From positions 434,001 to 498,000 of the forward strand of contig NZ_CANMCZ010000002.1 in assembly GCF_947496485.1 (NCBI RefSeq): 64,000 bases of DNA. The letters are read 5' to 3'. The translations under genes and the position numbers were made by a program. Origin of the DNA: an uncultured Winogradskyella sp. GTDB taxonomy: Bacteria > Bacteroidota > Bacteroidia > Flavobacteriales > Flavobacteriaceae. This document shows positions 10,452 to 19,547 of this stretch, piece by piece; the first letter of the stretch is position 1, and each line of letters opens with the position of its first letter. Under the pieces are notes generated by a model that had not been told where the DNA came from, ran no database searches, and saw only the letters and a list, made by a program, of their open reading frames with translations.

Positions 10452-11324
10452 TTAAGCTTCTGGTTGATTTTGAAGTATTTCAATTTCTGATAATGCACTT
10501 GCAACATCTTGCGAATAAATTGTATTTTGAGAAGTTCCATTCCCAATGAATTCAAAGTTTAGTAAAATTGAGTACATCTTTCGTCTACCATTCCCTCCGT
10601 AGACATAAAACTCATGCTTTACTAATTTAAAATAGGTATTAGAAGAATTTCTAAATATTAGTTTAGTAAGTCCTATTATAGATAAATTATCATAATTTAA
10701 TTCCTCTAACTCATAGTTTTCTAAAAATCTATCTCTAAAACTTGTTGCACTAGGATCTTCTAAATTGTTAGCAATTGTTTGACGAAGTAATGCTTTGTAA
10801 TCTGCAGTATCTTCAGTTTCCGTTTCTGGCCAAGTTATAAACAAAGAAAAATTTTGGGTATGATAAGCTTGAAACTTAAAAATTAAATCTATTTTTTCTT
10901 GAATTGGGACTTTGTTTAAAGATAAATTTCCATCATAATCGAGATTAATTGCATTTACTGGAAACACTCCTTGATTTCCACTCATAATTCTGTGATGATT
11001 AATTCTTAAATATGCACCAATTTCTGTAGTTTCCACAACAGCACCAATCAATTTTGTGCGTAGTTTCATGAATATAGTTGTATTCTTCTCAAAACAAATA
11101 ACCTTTCCTTTTGTAATATTAAAACCACCTGTTTCTGTTTCTTCCCAATCTATTAATCCGGTTTCCTTAAATAATATTAAATCCTGCATCTCCTCTGCAG
11201 GAAATGTAATTATTCCTAACTCCTCATTTTCTGTTAAAACGTCTTGAATAAATTCTACCCATTTATTTCTTATGAAATTTTTATGAGCTGAATTATGCAG
11301 ATAATCTTGAATAATTTCACTCAT
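10452..11324 (-). CDS. Uncharacterised 290-aa protein of methyltransferase/GHKL cassette
   Basis: 8-bp overlap with the upstream GHKL ATPase ORF; no recognised motif. Confidence 0.7.
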   Translation of the reverse strand: MSEIIQDYLHNSAHKNFIRNKWVEFIQDVLTENEELGIITFPAEEMQDLILFKETGLIDWEETETGGFNITKGKVICFEKNTTIFMKLRTKLIGAVVETTEIGAYLRINHHRIMSGNQGVFPVNAINLDYDGNLSLNKVPIQEKIDLIFKFQAYHTQNFSLFITWPETETEDTADYKALLRQTIANNLEDPSATSFRDRFLENYELEELNYDNLSIIGLTKLIFRNSSNTYFKLVKHEFYVYGGNGRRKMYSILLNFEFIGNGTSQNTIYSQDVASALSEIEILQNQPEA

Positions 11325-12975
11325 CTATCTCTTTCCAAATATTAATTTTTTTGTAAAATAAATCTCTTAATTTTTGTACATCACCTTCGGATTCTGCAAG
11401 AGAAGATTCAAATATTAAAAAAACACTTTCTAAGTAATCCCAATCCTTCTTTTTAAATTTTTTTGCAATTGACTGATTAACTTCAACTACTGTATTACTT
11501 TTTGTATTTTTTATTATCTTAATAGGAGATTCAACCCTTAAATCACCAGCTGTAACTTTATCTTCCTTGGTTTTTTTCGATACAGTTTTTGTTTTAAACT
11601 CTACTTTTTTTGTACTTAGAATTTTTCTGTCTTCTTTTTTCTTTTCTTCTTTCTTAGTATGATCTCTATCAGATTTTGCGTCTTGGTATAACTCTAATGT
11701 CTTTTTGAATACAATATCGTTTAAATATTTATGCAAAAAATTTTGTAAAGCCAGATAGTGTGGATGAGTAACTCTGAACGACTTCCGGTCAATATTCATT
11801 GCATCTTCTAATCCTTTCTCTATATATATTTCACCAGAAATCCAACTTCTAAATATCATATTTGTATAATATGGGTATTTCATAAAAGAATCATCAAAAC
11901 CATATTGTTCAGCAATAGGCACTTTTTTGATTTTTATTGAAATACCATTTAGTTCGACAGGAAATATAATACCCTTGTTAATATAAAAATATCCTTTTAA
12001 AATAATATCTTCTTCATCCTTTGTCTTAATTTTTTCTTTAAATGAAATACCTTCAAACACATTATCGTTATCTTCAAAGTAAATAGGCTTTTTTAGATAC
12101 ATACCATCTAAATCGACCTTAAAATCTAACAACTTATGTTCATTAATTATATTTGAAATTACTGGATTGCTGTAGCCTAAAATTGGTCCACCTTCTATAT
12201 ATTCAACCGGAATATATGAAGCTAAATCTATAATAAATTTAACATATGCATTGTCTTGGCTGAAAGATTTCAATTTCTTTTTTGTATGAAAAAGCATTAA
12301 ATCTTTCATACTTTTAAAAAATGTGTTGTCTTTGTTTTTTAGAAAAGAAGAGAGATATTGTTGATCATTCAATATGTCCTTTACCGAATCCTTTAATCCT
12401 ACTAATCTTATTATTGTGTAGTGTGCTTTCTCATCTTCTTCTTCATTAATTAAGCTGTATTCACCTTTAATTATTCCATTATCCTCATCTTCATCATCCT
12501 CATCAACACTTATTTTAATTTCTTCCTCAAAGTATTCTTTAAAATTAATATTAGCTGTAAATCGTCTAGCTTCCCCCATTTTTGAAGAAATAATTTCTAA
12601 CTCGTGGCAAATTTCATTTACAGCTATAAAGCCTATTCCTATTTTACCAATTAATGGACGATTTAATAATTCAGATGTTTCTGAATCTTTTCTTTTTGTA
12701 GAATGGCTAATCCAGGCAAATTTCTTGTCAAAGTCAATAGCATTCATTCCTTTGCCATCATCTATGATTGTAATTGTATCATTTACAGGTTTAACTCTAA
12801 TGATCACATTCTTTGCATCAGCGTCATAAGAATTATTTACCAATTCTTTAATACAACTAGCTGGGGAACTATAAATACCAGAACTCAAATCATTAATAAT
12901 TTGAGTATGAACTTTAATATTACCCTTTTGGAGTTTATTGAGTTCTAAATCTATTTCATTGGTACTTTTAGTCAT
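11317..12975 (-). CDS. GHKL-family ATPase (MutL/Hsp90/MORC-like)
   Basis: N-box ELVNNSYDADAKNV, DDGKGM, GKIGIGFIAVNEIC: characteristic GHKL motifs; charged linker then C-terminal KKDW motif. Confidence 0.85.
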   Translation of the reverse strand: MTKSTNEIDLELNKLQKGNIKVHTQIINDLSSGIYSSPASCIKELVNNSYDADAKNVIIRVKPVNDTITIIDDGKGMNAIDFDKKFAWISHSTKRKDSETSELLNRPLIGKIGIGFIAVNEICHELEIISSKMGEARRFTANINFKEYFEEEIKISVDEDDEDEDNGIIKGEYSLINEEEDEKAHYTIIRLVGLKDSVKDILNDQQYLSSFLKNKDNTFFKSMKDLMLFHTKKKLKSFSQDNAYVKFIIDLASYIPVEYIEGGPILGYSNPVISNIINEHKLLDFKVDLDGMYLKKPIYFEDNDNVFEGISFKEKIKTKDEEDIILKGYFYINKGIIFPVELNGISIKIKKVPIAEQYGFDDSFMKYPYYTNMIFRSWISGEIYIEKGLEDAMNIDRKSFRVTHPHYLALQNFLHKYLNDIVFKKTLELYQDAKSDRDHTKKEEKKKEDRKILSTKKVEFKTKTVSKKTKEDKVTAGDLRVESPIKIIKNTKSNTVVEVNQSIAKKFKKKDWDYLESVFLIFESSLAESEGDVQKLRDLFYKKINIWKEIDE

Positions 12976-13113
12976 TATTAGAATATCTAGTACTTTTTCA
13001 ACTTAAAGTGAAAGTCTAATTTAGTCATTTTTTTTAACTAAATAATTCATCATATAAATTGCGTCCGATTAGATAGTATTAAGTCAATAAATCTGCAAAG
13101 CATAATAATTAAT

Positions 13114-14406
13114 TTAGAAATTAGAAACATACATAGGATGTCTATCATAATCATATAGAAATTCATGAAGTAGTCTTTCTTCTTTTTGCAAATTATTGGT
13201 CAATTTTGATAAATCTTTAACCAATACAATACCCATCCTAAGTATCGCTAATGATAATGTTAGTGAGAAATCGCTTTTTAGTTCAAAATTATTTAATCCT
13301 TCATGTATATTGTCATATACGCCAAATTTCCTATCTATTCTATATTCGTGTAAATCATCAAATATCCACGAATTTCCCCAATAATGAATTGAATTTCTTT
13401 GCTGAGAAAAATTGCCAACATCTTGTTTTAAAATACTAGCCACAATTTCCTTATTCCAAGGATCAATTTTAAAAGATTTTAAAATTCTTTTAAATATTTC
13501 CCATGTTTCTCGATGTTTTACACCATAAGAGTATTCTATAATATCTAAACAAACTTCATTATCAGAAATTGATAGCCCGTTATTATTTACACCAAAAGAA
13601 TCAATGATATATGATTTCCCTTCATAATCAACAATTGAGATACCCATCAAACTAATTATTGATCTTGCAGCTAATAAAGCTCCTTGATATGAGCTTGATA
13701 AAGCCCAAGTTTTAAGACCTTGATGTGCATGTAATTCACCTGCACTAATGATATGAGAGGCTTTATTTAATAAAAACAAACCTTTCTTTACAGTGAGTGA
13801 TCTTATTTGCTTATTAAGTTTACCTTTTGTAACAATACTAACTGGCTTTCCTTCATTTAATAACTCCGCATTACTAAAACTAAGTTGTTTTATTAATTGT
13901 TCAAATCCGTATAACTCTGATATTTTTTCTTCCTCTTTTTGAATAGAAGAATCAATGAAAGGAATATGCTTAATCCATACTTCCCTTAATTTATTCCAAT
14001 CCCTCTTTTTTATTTTTTTAGCAATTTTTTCAAAAGATGATTTAGATTTCTTAACGCCTACAATTGATTCTGACTTTTTTATATTATTTGTTTCAGTTGC
14101 ATTGTTTTTATCTATTTTTTCTTTTAATTCTTCTTCTTTCTCAGATAAAATAGATTCATTTTTTTTTATTATGCTATTTATATCTTCTTCTTCGTCTTCT
14201 GTACAAGTTTTAATTAAGGATTTATAATCTTTAATTTCTACTTTAAGGCTATTAATTTGATTAACTAATATTACAATTGGTTTTAATATTGAATACTCTT
14301 TAAGTGTAACTGCATAAAGTCTAGTATCATTATATAAATTGGGATCTATAAATTTGTTATCAAGAACTTTATACCGATCTAAAAAATGCTGATATTCAAA
14401 TTCCAT
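13114..14406 (-). CDS. Uncharacterised 430-aa protein, possible HEPN-like helical C-terminal domain
   Basis: Coiled-coil N-terminus; IAKKIKKRDW motif shared with the adjacent GHKL protein; ALSSSYQGALLAARSIISLMG and QQRNSIHYW segments. Confidence 0.65.
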   Translation of the reverse strand: MEFEYQHFLDRYKVLDNKFIDPNLYNDTRLYAVTLKEYSILKPIVILVNQINSLKVEIKDYKSLIKTCTEDEEEDINSIIKKNESILSEKEEELKEKIDKNNATETNNIKKSESIVGVKKSKSSFEKIAKKIKKRDWNKLREVWIKHIPFIDSSIQKEEEKISELYGFEQLIKQLSFSNAELLNEGKPVSIVTKGKLNKQIRSLTVKKGLFLLNKASHIISAGELHAHQGLKTWALSSSYQGALLAARSIISLMGISIVDYEGKSYIIDSFGVNNNGLSISDNEVCLDIIEYSYGVKHRETWEIFKRILKSFKIDPWNKEIVASILKQDVGNFSQQRNSIHYWGNSWIFDDLHEYRIDRKFGVYDNIHEGLNNFELKSDFSLTLSLAILRMGIVLVKDLSKLTNNLQKEERLLHEFLYDYDRHPMYVSNF

Positions 14407-14419
14407 AATGGTTTCCTAA

Positions 14420-15451
14420 TTAGATCAATTTTATACTTCCACTTCCATCTGTACTAATATCCATTAACCTAGCGTCTAAGGTAACTTTAAAATCATTACC
14501 TGCTTGAATTTCAGCAGCACTGCCTGAACCCAAATTTCTAAAATCATCAAAATCAAAATCTTCAACTACTTTTAAAATTTTATTTATATCCACTATCCTA
14601 AAAGCATTATGATTTTTCATAGTATAATCAAATACAGGGCCCAAAACATTGATCATAGCACCAAACCCAATTGTCATGAAAAAAATAGAATCAATTGGAT
14701 CACTTTCATTTGGATAAATTTGAAAAATAGATTTAAAATAATTATTTAAAATAAGATACTGCTCGTCAAAAGTATAAAGTCTAAACTTTCCTTTTTCTCT
14801 ATGTACGATAGGATGAATTTTTCTTATAAAATTTGTCAAAGAAACTTCTCCTTTTTTTGGTGAATTTACAATTGCGATTCTTCCATAAAATGGAGAGTCT
14901 TCGTCTTTTCTAAATTTTGTCGCTAAATCATATGCTCTTTCGGTAGCAATATCTTTTGCAGACATCTTTGGCGGTAAATAATTCAATAAATCATAAAGCA
15001 ATGATGTTGGGACACCTTTGCCTTCATTATTAATTGTTACGAACTGTCTTACTTGTTCTTTGATTGGTAGATTCAAAAAAGCAACTACAACCAACTCCAC
15101 ATCTTTTTTAGCTTCATTAGCACCAGCAAGTCTATGTTGTCCATCAATAACCCATCCTGATTTTTCATTTGGAATGATTATTTCAGAACTATCAGCAGAT
15201 AATTTTACTTTATCATCAAATGAAATTAAAATATTATTAGGTATAACATTACCATTATCAAAATAATCAGCAATAGATTTTGTTCTAGAAGGAGATAGAA
15301 CTCTTTGATAACCAATCTCTTTATCTGGATCTCTTTTAGCAATTTGAACCACTTTCCATAATTCCTTTGCACTTATTTTAAAACATACTAGTTGAGCTCC
15401 ATTTTGATTAGCAATTATACATTTGTAATTCTGTTTAGCTTTTGCACTCAT
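14420..15451 (-). CDS. DGQHR domain protein (DndB-like)
   Basis: WVIDGQHRLAGANEAKKDVELVVVAFLNLP motif; VTINNEGKGVPTSLLYDLL typical of DGQHR proteins. Confidence 0.85.
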   Translation of the reverse strand: MSAKAKQNYKCIIANQNGAQLVCFKISAKELWKVVQIAKRDPDKEIGYQRVLSPSRTKSIADYFDNGNVIPNNILISFDDKVKLSADSSEIIIPNEKSGWVIDGQHRLAGANEAKKDVELVVVAFLNLPIKEQVRQFVTINNEGKGVPTSLLYDLLNYLPPKMSAKDIATERAYDLATKFRKDEDSPFYGRIAIVNSPKKGEVSLTNFIRKIHPIVHREKGKFRLYTFDEQYLILNNYFKSIFQIYPNESDPIDSIFFMTIGFGAMINVLGPVFDYTMKNHNAFRIVDINKILKVVEDFDFDDFRNLGSGSAAEIQAGNDFKVTLDARLMDISTDGSGSIKLI

Positions 15452-15493
15452 GGCTTATTTTATCTTTAGGTGTCTTCTTATTTATTTTATATA

Positions 15494-16774
15494 TTATTCG
15501 TAATCTTTTTCATTTAAATCAACCTTTATATTACTAATTATAATGGCTGTTGATGGCGATCCACTAAAGTTGCCTTTTTCTATTTTTTCAGAAAATTTAT
15601 GTGATCTCTTTTCTGTATAAATGTACACATATTTTTGCTTAACTCTTGATAAAAATGATTCGTAATTATCTGATATATAAAATATTGGCTCAATACCAAA
15701 ATTTGACAAAGGCTTTTTTCTAATTATTTCATTAATTAATTTTTGTATCGTAATTGAACTTTCCGAAGTTAGGTTTAGTATGTTGTATTCTGCTACAACT
15801 AGTGCATTTTTCTTAGTAGTTTTCCGTCTAGTTATAGTAGTACTTATTCTTATTTCTTTTATCCCATTATTCTTAGATAAATTCTTGTAGAGTAACCTAG
15901 CGTATTTAAGTACACGCAAATCAATAATCAACTTTTCAAATGCTTCTTGCTCAAATGTGTTTTTTTTAGAAAATAAAAAATCTTTTTTATTTTCCTTAAG
16001 TGTTTTCTTTTGATATTTTTTGAACATTTTAATATATTCCTTGTTCAATTCGAACCCAATATATTTTCTATTCATACTTTCTGCTTTGGCAAGAACTGCA
16101 CCAGATCCTGAGAAGCAATCTAATACAATGTCAGTCTCATTTGTAGTAATTTTTAGTATTTGTTCAATTAAGCCTTCAGGCAATGGGCAAAAATGATCAA
16201 TATATCCACTTCCCCAGGAACCTTGGACTGGAATTCCAAATTCCCAAATTGAGTCAGGACTTTTTCCTTTTGGATTATATCTTTCAGGATATTTAACCCA
16301 CCATCGCTTTAAAGATTTAAAATCCCTTACTCTATCTATATAAAAATTGAATGATTCGGATTTTGAAAATACGAGAATATATTCAAAAATACTCCTCATT
16401 TGTCCTGTGTTAGACCATGGCAGAGTTCTATCCTTTTTCCAAATAATTACTTCTTGCAGTTTCCAACCTACTTCTTTTATTTTACTAGAAAAATCGAATG
16501 GTAGTGGCACTACTTCACCATTCCTTTTATATGAATCTATTACAACCCATAGAGTTCCATCATCTTTTGTTATATCAAAAACGTTTTTAAAAACCTTCTT
16601 TAAATCTTCTAAATACTCATCATATTCTTGACCATATCCTATTTGAAGCTCAGAATCATAATCTTTCATGTCAAAATATGGAGGTGATGTGATTGTAACA
16701 TCTACTACTTTGTCCTTAACTACTTTATTTATTAGTCTAGAGTCTAGGTTGTGTACTTTAAATATATTTTTCAT
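15494..16774 (-). CDS. Beta-class DNA methyltransferase (N4-cytosine/N6-adenine type)
   Basis: Motif IV TSPPYFD, motif I DIVLDCFSGSGAVLAKA, FELNKEYI; about 150-aa C-terminal extension. Confidence 0.9.
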   Translation of the reverse strand: MKNIFKVHNLDSRLINKVVKDKVVDVTITSPPYFDMKDYDSELQIGYGQEYDEYLEDLKKVFKNVFDITKDDGTLWVVIDSYKRNGEVVPLPFDFSSKIKEVGWKLQEVIIWKKDRTLPWSNTGQMRSIFEYILVFSKSESFNFYIDRVRDFKSLKRWWVKYPERYNPKGKSPDSIWEFGIPVQGSWGSGYIDHFCPLPEGLIEQILKITTNETDIVLDCFSGSGAVLAKAESMNRKYIGFELNKEYIKMFKKYQKKTLKENKKDFLFSKKNTFEQEAFEKLIIDLRVLKYARLLYKNLSKNNGIKEIRISTTITRRKTTKKNALVVAEYNILNLTSESSITIQKLINEIIRKKPLSNFGIEPIFYISDNYESFLSRVKQKYVYIYTEKRSHKFSEKIEKGNFSGSPSTAIIISNIKVDLNEKDYE

Positions 16775-16917
16775 TAAATAAAAATGCCACCAATAATGAT
16801 GACAATTGCTAAATTTACTTTCTTTACCAAATCACTTCAAATATACAAAAGGAATTTAATAATAAATTGACATATTAAAGAGTCTTTCTTTTATTTAAAT
16901 AATCACTATAAGAGTAA

Positions 16918-17640
16918 ATGGAATTTAATCCACACATAAGCAAATCAAAACCAGTACTAAAAGAATCTAGAATAATTCTAGGTAGTTTTCCGACTTGGTC
17001 ACTAAGCTATTCAGAGTTGAATCAAACAAATGAAAGCAAGGAGATTATAAGAACAAAAAACAATGATTTACAATTCTTCTTTGGAAGTTCAATTAATTTA
17101 TTTTGGGATTGGTATTCTACATATATTGACAATAAAGTCTCATCTAAAGATATTAATTCGATTCAGAAGAGCTTAAAATCAAAAGAGATAGGAATTACAG
17201 ATTTAATAATTAGCTGTGAGCGAAAAGGTGTTTCCTCTTTGGATAAACATTTAACCAAAAGAACATATAATCATGATTTTTTTCAGCATCCCAAAAAAGG
17301 AGAGTGTTTAAAAATTTTGTGTACTTCAAAAGGATTAATGAATGAGATGTTATTAAATAATAAGTTTTTTAAAATTCATCCTGAATTAAAAATTAATCAA
17401 AAAAACTCTTTTGAATTACAAAAAAGAATAATTAGAAAGACTAATGGTAATTCAAATAATGTCAAAAACCCGTTTTGCAAATCAATAGAAACCGAGTTTG
17501 GTGGTATAATTGAATGTATTTCAATACCTTCTCCTGGAAGTCCATACAGAAAGTTAGTAGATTTTGGTTTTGATTCAGAAAACTCAAATAAATTTTTAGA
17601 CAATTATTTAAACGTAGTTTTTGATTGGTTTATAAGTTAA
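16918..17640 (+). CDS. Uracil-DNA glycosylase superfamily-like protein
   Basis: RIILGSFPTW (motif 1-like), FFFGSSINLFW, C-terminal IPSPGSPYRK (motif 2-like, cf. PSTSPAN of DNA glycosylases). Confidence 0.6.
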   Translation: MEFNPHISKSKPVLKESRIILGSFPTWSLSYSELNQTNESKEIIRTKNNDLQFFFGSSINLFWDWYSTYIDNKVSSKDINSIQKSLKSKEIGITDLIISCERKGVSSLDKHLTKRTYNHDFFQHPKKGECLKILCTSKGLMNEMLLNNKFFKIHPELKINQKNSFELQKRIIRKTNGNSNNVKNPFCKSIETEFGGIIECISIPSPGSPYRKLVDFGFDSENSNKFLDNYLNVVFDWFIS

Positions 17641-17649
17641 AAGTCTAAA

Positions 17650-17946
17650 TCAGATAACTTTATTAATCTTAACTTTAATCTCTTCTAAAGGAACAACAAT
17701 ATCCTCTCTGTTTTTATTACCCTGAGCAACAGTTAATCCTTTGTACTCATATTTTTTTAAGAATGTAATATTTTCATTTATTACAGTTAGAATATTCTTC
17801 AACTCAGAATTGTTGAAGTCATTTTCTTCTGAAAGTTTTCCTGTAACATCAACTATTGGATCACTCGAAGAAAAATTTCCTTCTCTACCTCGATATTCTC
17901 TTATTGCATTTAGTAGAACTCTAGTTTCAATTTTATCAAATTTCAT
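17650..17946 (-). CDS. Small hypothetical protein (98 aa)
   Basis: ORF with plausible composition, convergent with the UDG-like gene. Confidence 0.5.
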   Translation of the reverse strand: MKFDKIETRVLLNAIREYRGREGNFSSSDPIVDVTGKLSEENDFNNSELKNILTVINENITFLKKYEYKGLTVAQGNKNREDIVVPLEEIKVKINKVI

Positions 17947-17998
17947 AACATAGATTTTAAATTAATAACATTGCTATTAACGTAAAGATAATATAATT

Positions 17999-18444
17999 CC
18001 ATTCCACACACATTTTCCTCCACTACTCCGCCCTTTCAGAAAAAGAGTGTTCCATTAACAGAGTAGACAAAAATTAGAATAGAAAAAAATAAAGAAAAGT
18101 AATATTTAACATGCGCTTTTAACCAAAGCCCATGTTGTACATAACGCAAGTACATTATAGGACACTTTTAATATTTGATTATCCAGTGGATGATTAAATA
18201 TTAAAACGATTAGAAGTTCTTATAAACATATAACTTATAATTTGTTTTAAAATGAAAACATCCTCAGGATCTTCTCATTTTAAAAGTATGTAAAATATCC
18301 CAGAAGCTTTATAATTCCATTAGAATATGCAGTACTTGGGCATTAAACTAGAAAAGACAATCATCCTCAGGATAATTGCAATCGAATAGTCTAAAATATC
18401 TACGCTCATTTCACCTATTGTTTTCAACAAAATTTTATGAGGCC
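17999..18444. repeat. Dispersed repeat family, copy B
   Basis: Same blocks as A/C; two 41-nt hairpins; extra 3' block CACCTATTGTTTTCAACAAAATTTTATGAGGCCG. Confidence 0.95.
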
Positions 18445-18502
18445 GAGCTAAACATTGAGATTCTATTTTACATAATAATTGATACTCAAGACTACTTGGT
18501 TA

Positions 18503-18916
18503 TTAGAGATTAAATACTTGATTTGGTTCTTTAAAACTTTTAAATTCCAACATATAACCATTTGGATCTTTAACGAAGAACGATAAATGTTCGCCAGGCA
18601 TATTTTTTAAAAAAGTTGCTTGGTGTACTAATTCTAATTCTAGTTTGTTTAATGTAGAATACGTAATTCCCCATGTATCAATATCTAATATAATTCCAAA
18701 ATGAAAAGAAGGAAGAATCTTTCCTTCAAATACATAATTAGGGTTATTAAAATTAAATTTACCTGCTTGTGTAAAGGTAATTTGATGTCCGTATAGATTA
18801 ATATCTATCCAGTTATTAGAGTGTCTTCCTAAAACAGCTCCTATAGTTTCTATATAAAAGCTTTTGGTTTCTTCAATATCTGTACACGGTAATGAAAGGT
18901 GAAATAAGGTTTTCAT
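18503..18916 (-). CDS. VOC/glyoxalase family protein
   Basis: LFHLSLPCTDIEETKSFYIETIGAVLGR...; FFVKDPNGYMLEFKSF. Confidence 0.9.
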   Translation of the reverse strand: MKTLFHLSLPCTDIEETKSFYIETIGAVLGRHSNNWIDINLYGHQITFTQAGKFNFNNPNYVFEGKILPSFHFGIILDIDTWGITYSTLNKLELELVHQATFLKNMPGEHLSFFVKDPNGYMLEFKSFKEPNQVFNL

Positions 18917-18928
18917 TTGATTATTTAT

Positions 18929-19189
18929 TTATATAAGTTTTAATTTCATTATTCTAAAAATCAAAAAATCTTCATCATCTAAATCATTTATAATTTCCTT
19001 ATAGGTAACTTCAAATGTATCACCTACATACTCATTGCTACGAAGATCAAACTCTTCTAAAACTGCGGTACTCACTTCTTCAAAAACAATGAGCTCGTCA
19101 TAAGACAATCTAAACGTAAAAAATCCATTGTGATGCTTTAAAAACACACCTTCTTCAGTTCTAATTTCTTCTGTATTATAGTAATTCAT
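18929..19189 (-). CDS. Hypothetical protein
   Basis: Short ORF in a leftward gene series. Confidence 0.55.
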   Translation of the reverse strand: MNYYNTEEIRTEEGVFLKHHNGFFTFRLSYDELIVFEEVSTAVLEEFDLRSNEYVGDTFEVTYKEIINDLDDEDFLIFRIMKLKLI

Positions 19190-19236
19190 TATAAAATTAT
19201 TTTAAATTAAACACTCCTTATAATTCATAATAGATA

Positions 19237-19536
19237 TTAATTATCTTCCAAAAGATCATCGTTTAAAGTATCTAAATCTATATTTTCATCCTCTTCTTTA
19301 TCTTCATATACTTCATCATTGTCATCAAAATCCTCCATAGCTTGTATTAAGCGCTTACCTACCTTTACAAGATATATTGTATCCTCTGTTTTCACTTCAA
19401 CAGCTTCAATAAATTCATTTTGTGCATTTCTAAAGGCTATGATATCCTTATCAGCATATCCATCAGGAAATTTCTCTACTAAAAGATTTAAAATATCCTC
19501 ATTCAACTTTTGATAATCTACAATTTTACGTATCAT
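19237..19536 (-). CDS. Hypothetical acidic protein
   Basis: Short ORF with acidic tail in polyamine cluster. Confidence 0.6.
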   Translation of the reverse strand: MIRKIVDYQKLNEDILNLLVEKFPDGYADKDIIAFRNAQNEFIEAVEVKTEDTIYLVKVGKRLIQAMEDFDDNDEVYEDKEEDENIDLDTLNDDLLEDN

Positions 19537-19547
19537 TTTATTTTTTA

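Noticed and set aside
10452-17946. Calling the cassette BREX, DISARM or Dnd
   Set aside because: No PglZ/BrxC/BrxL, no helicase/PLD set and no DndC/D/E-like genes were seen; only the methyltransferase and DGQHR components overlap conceptually
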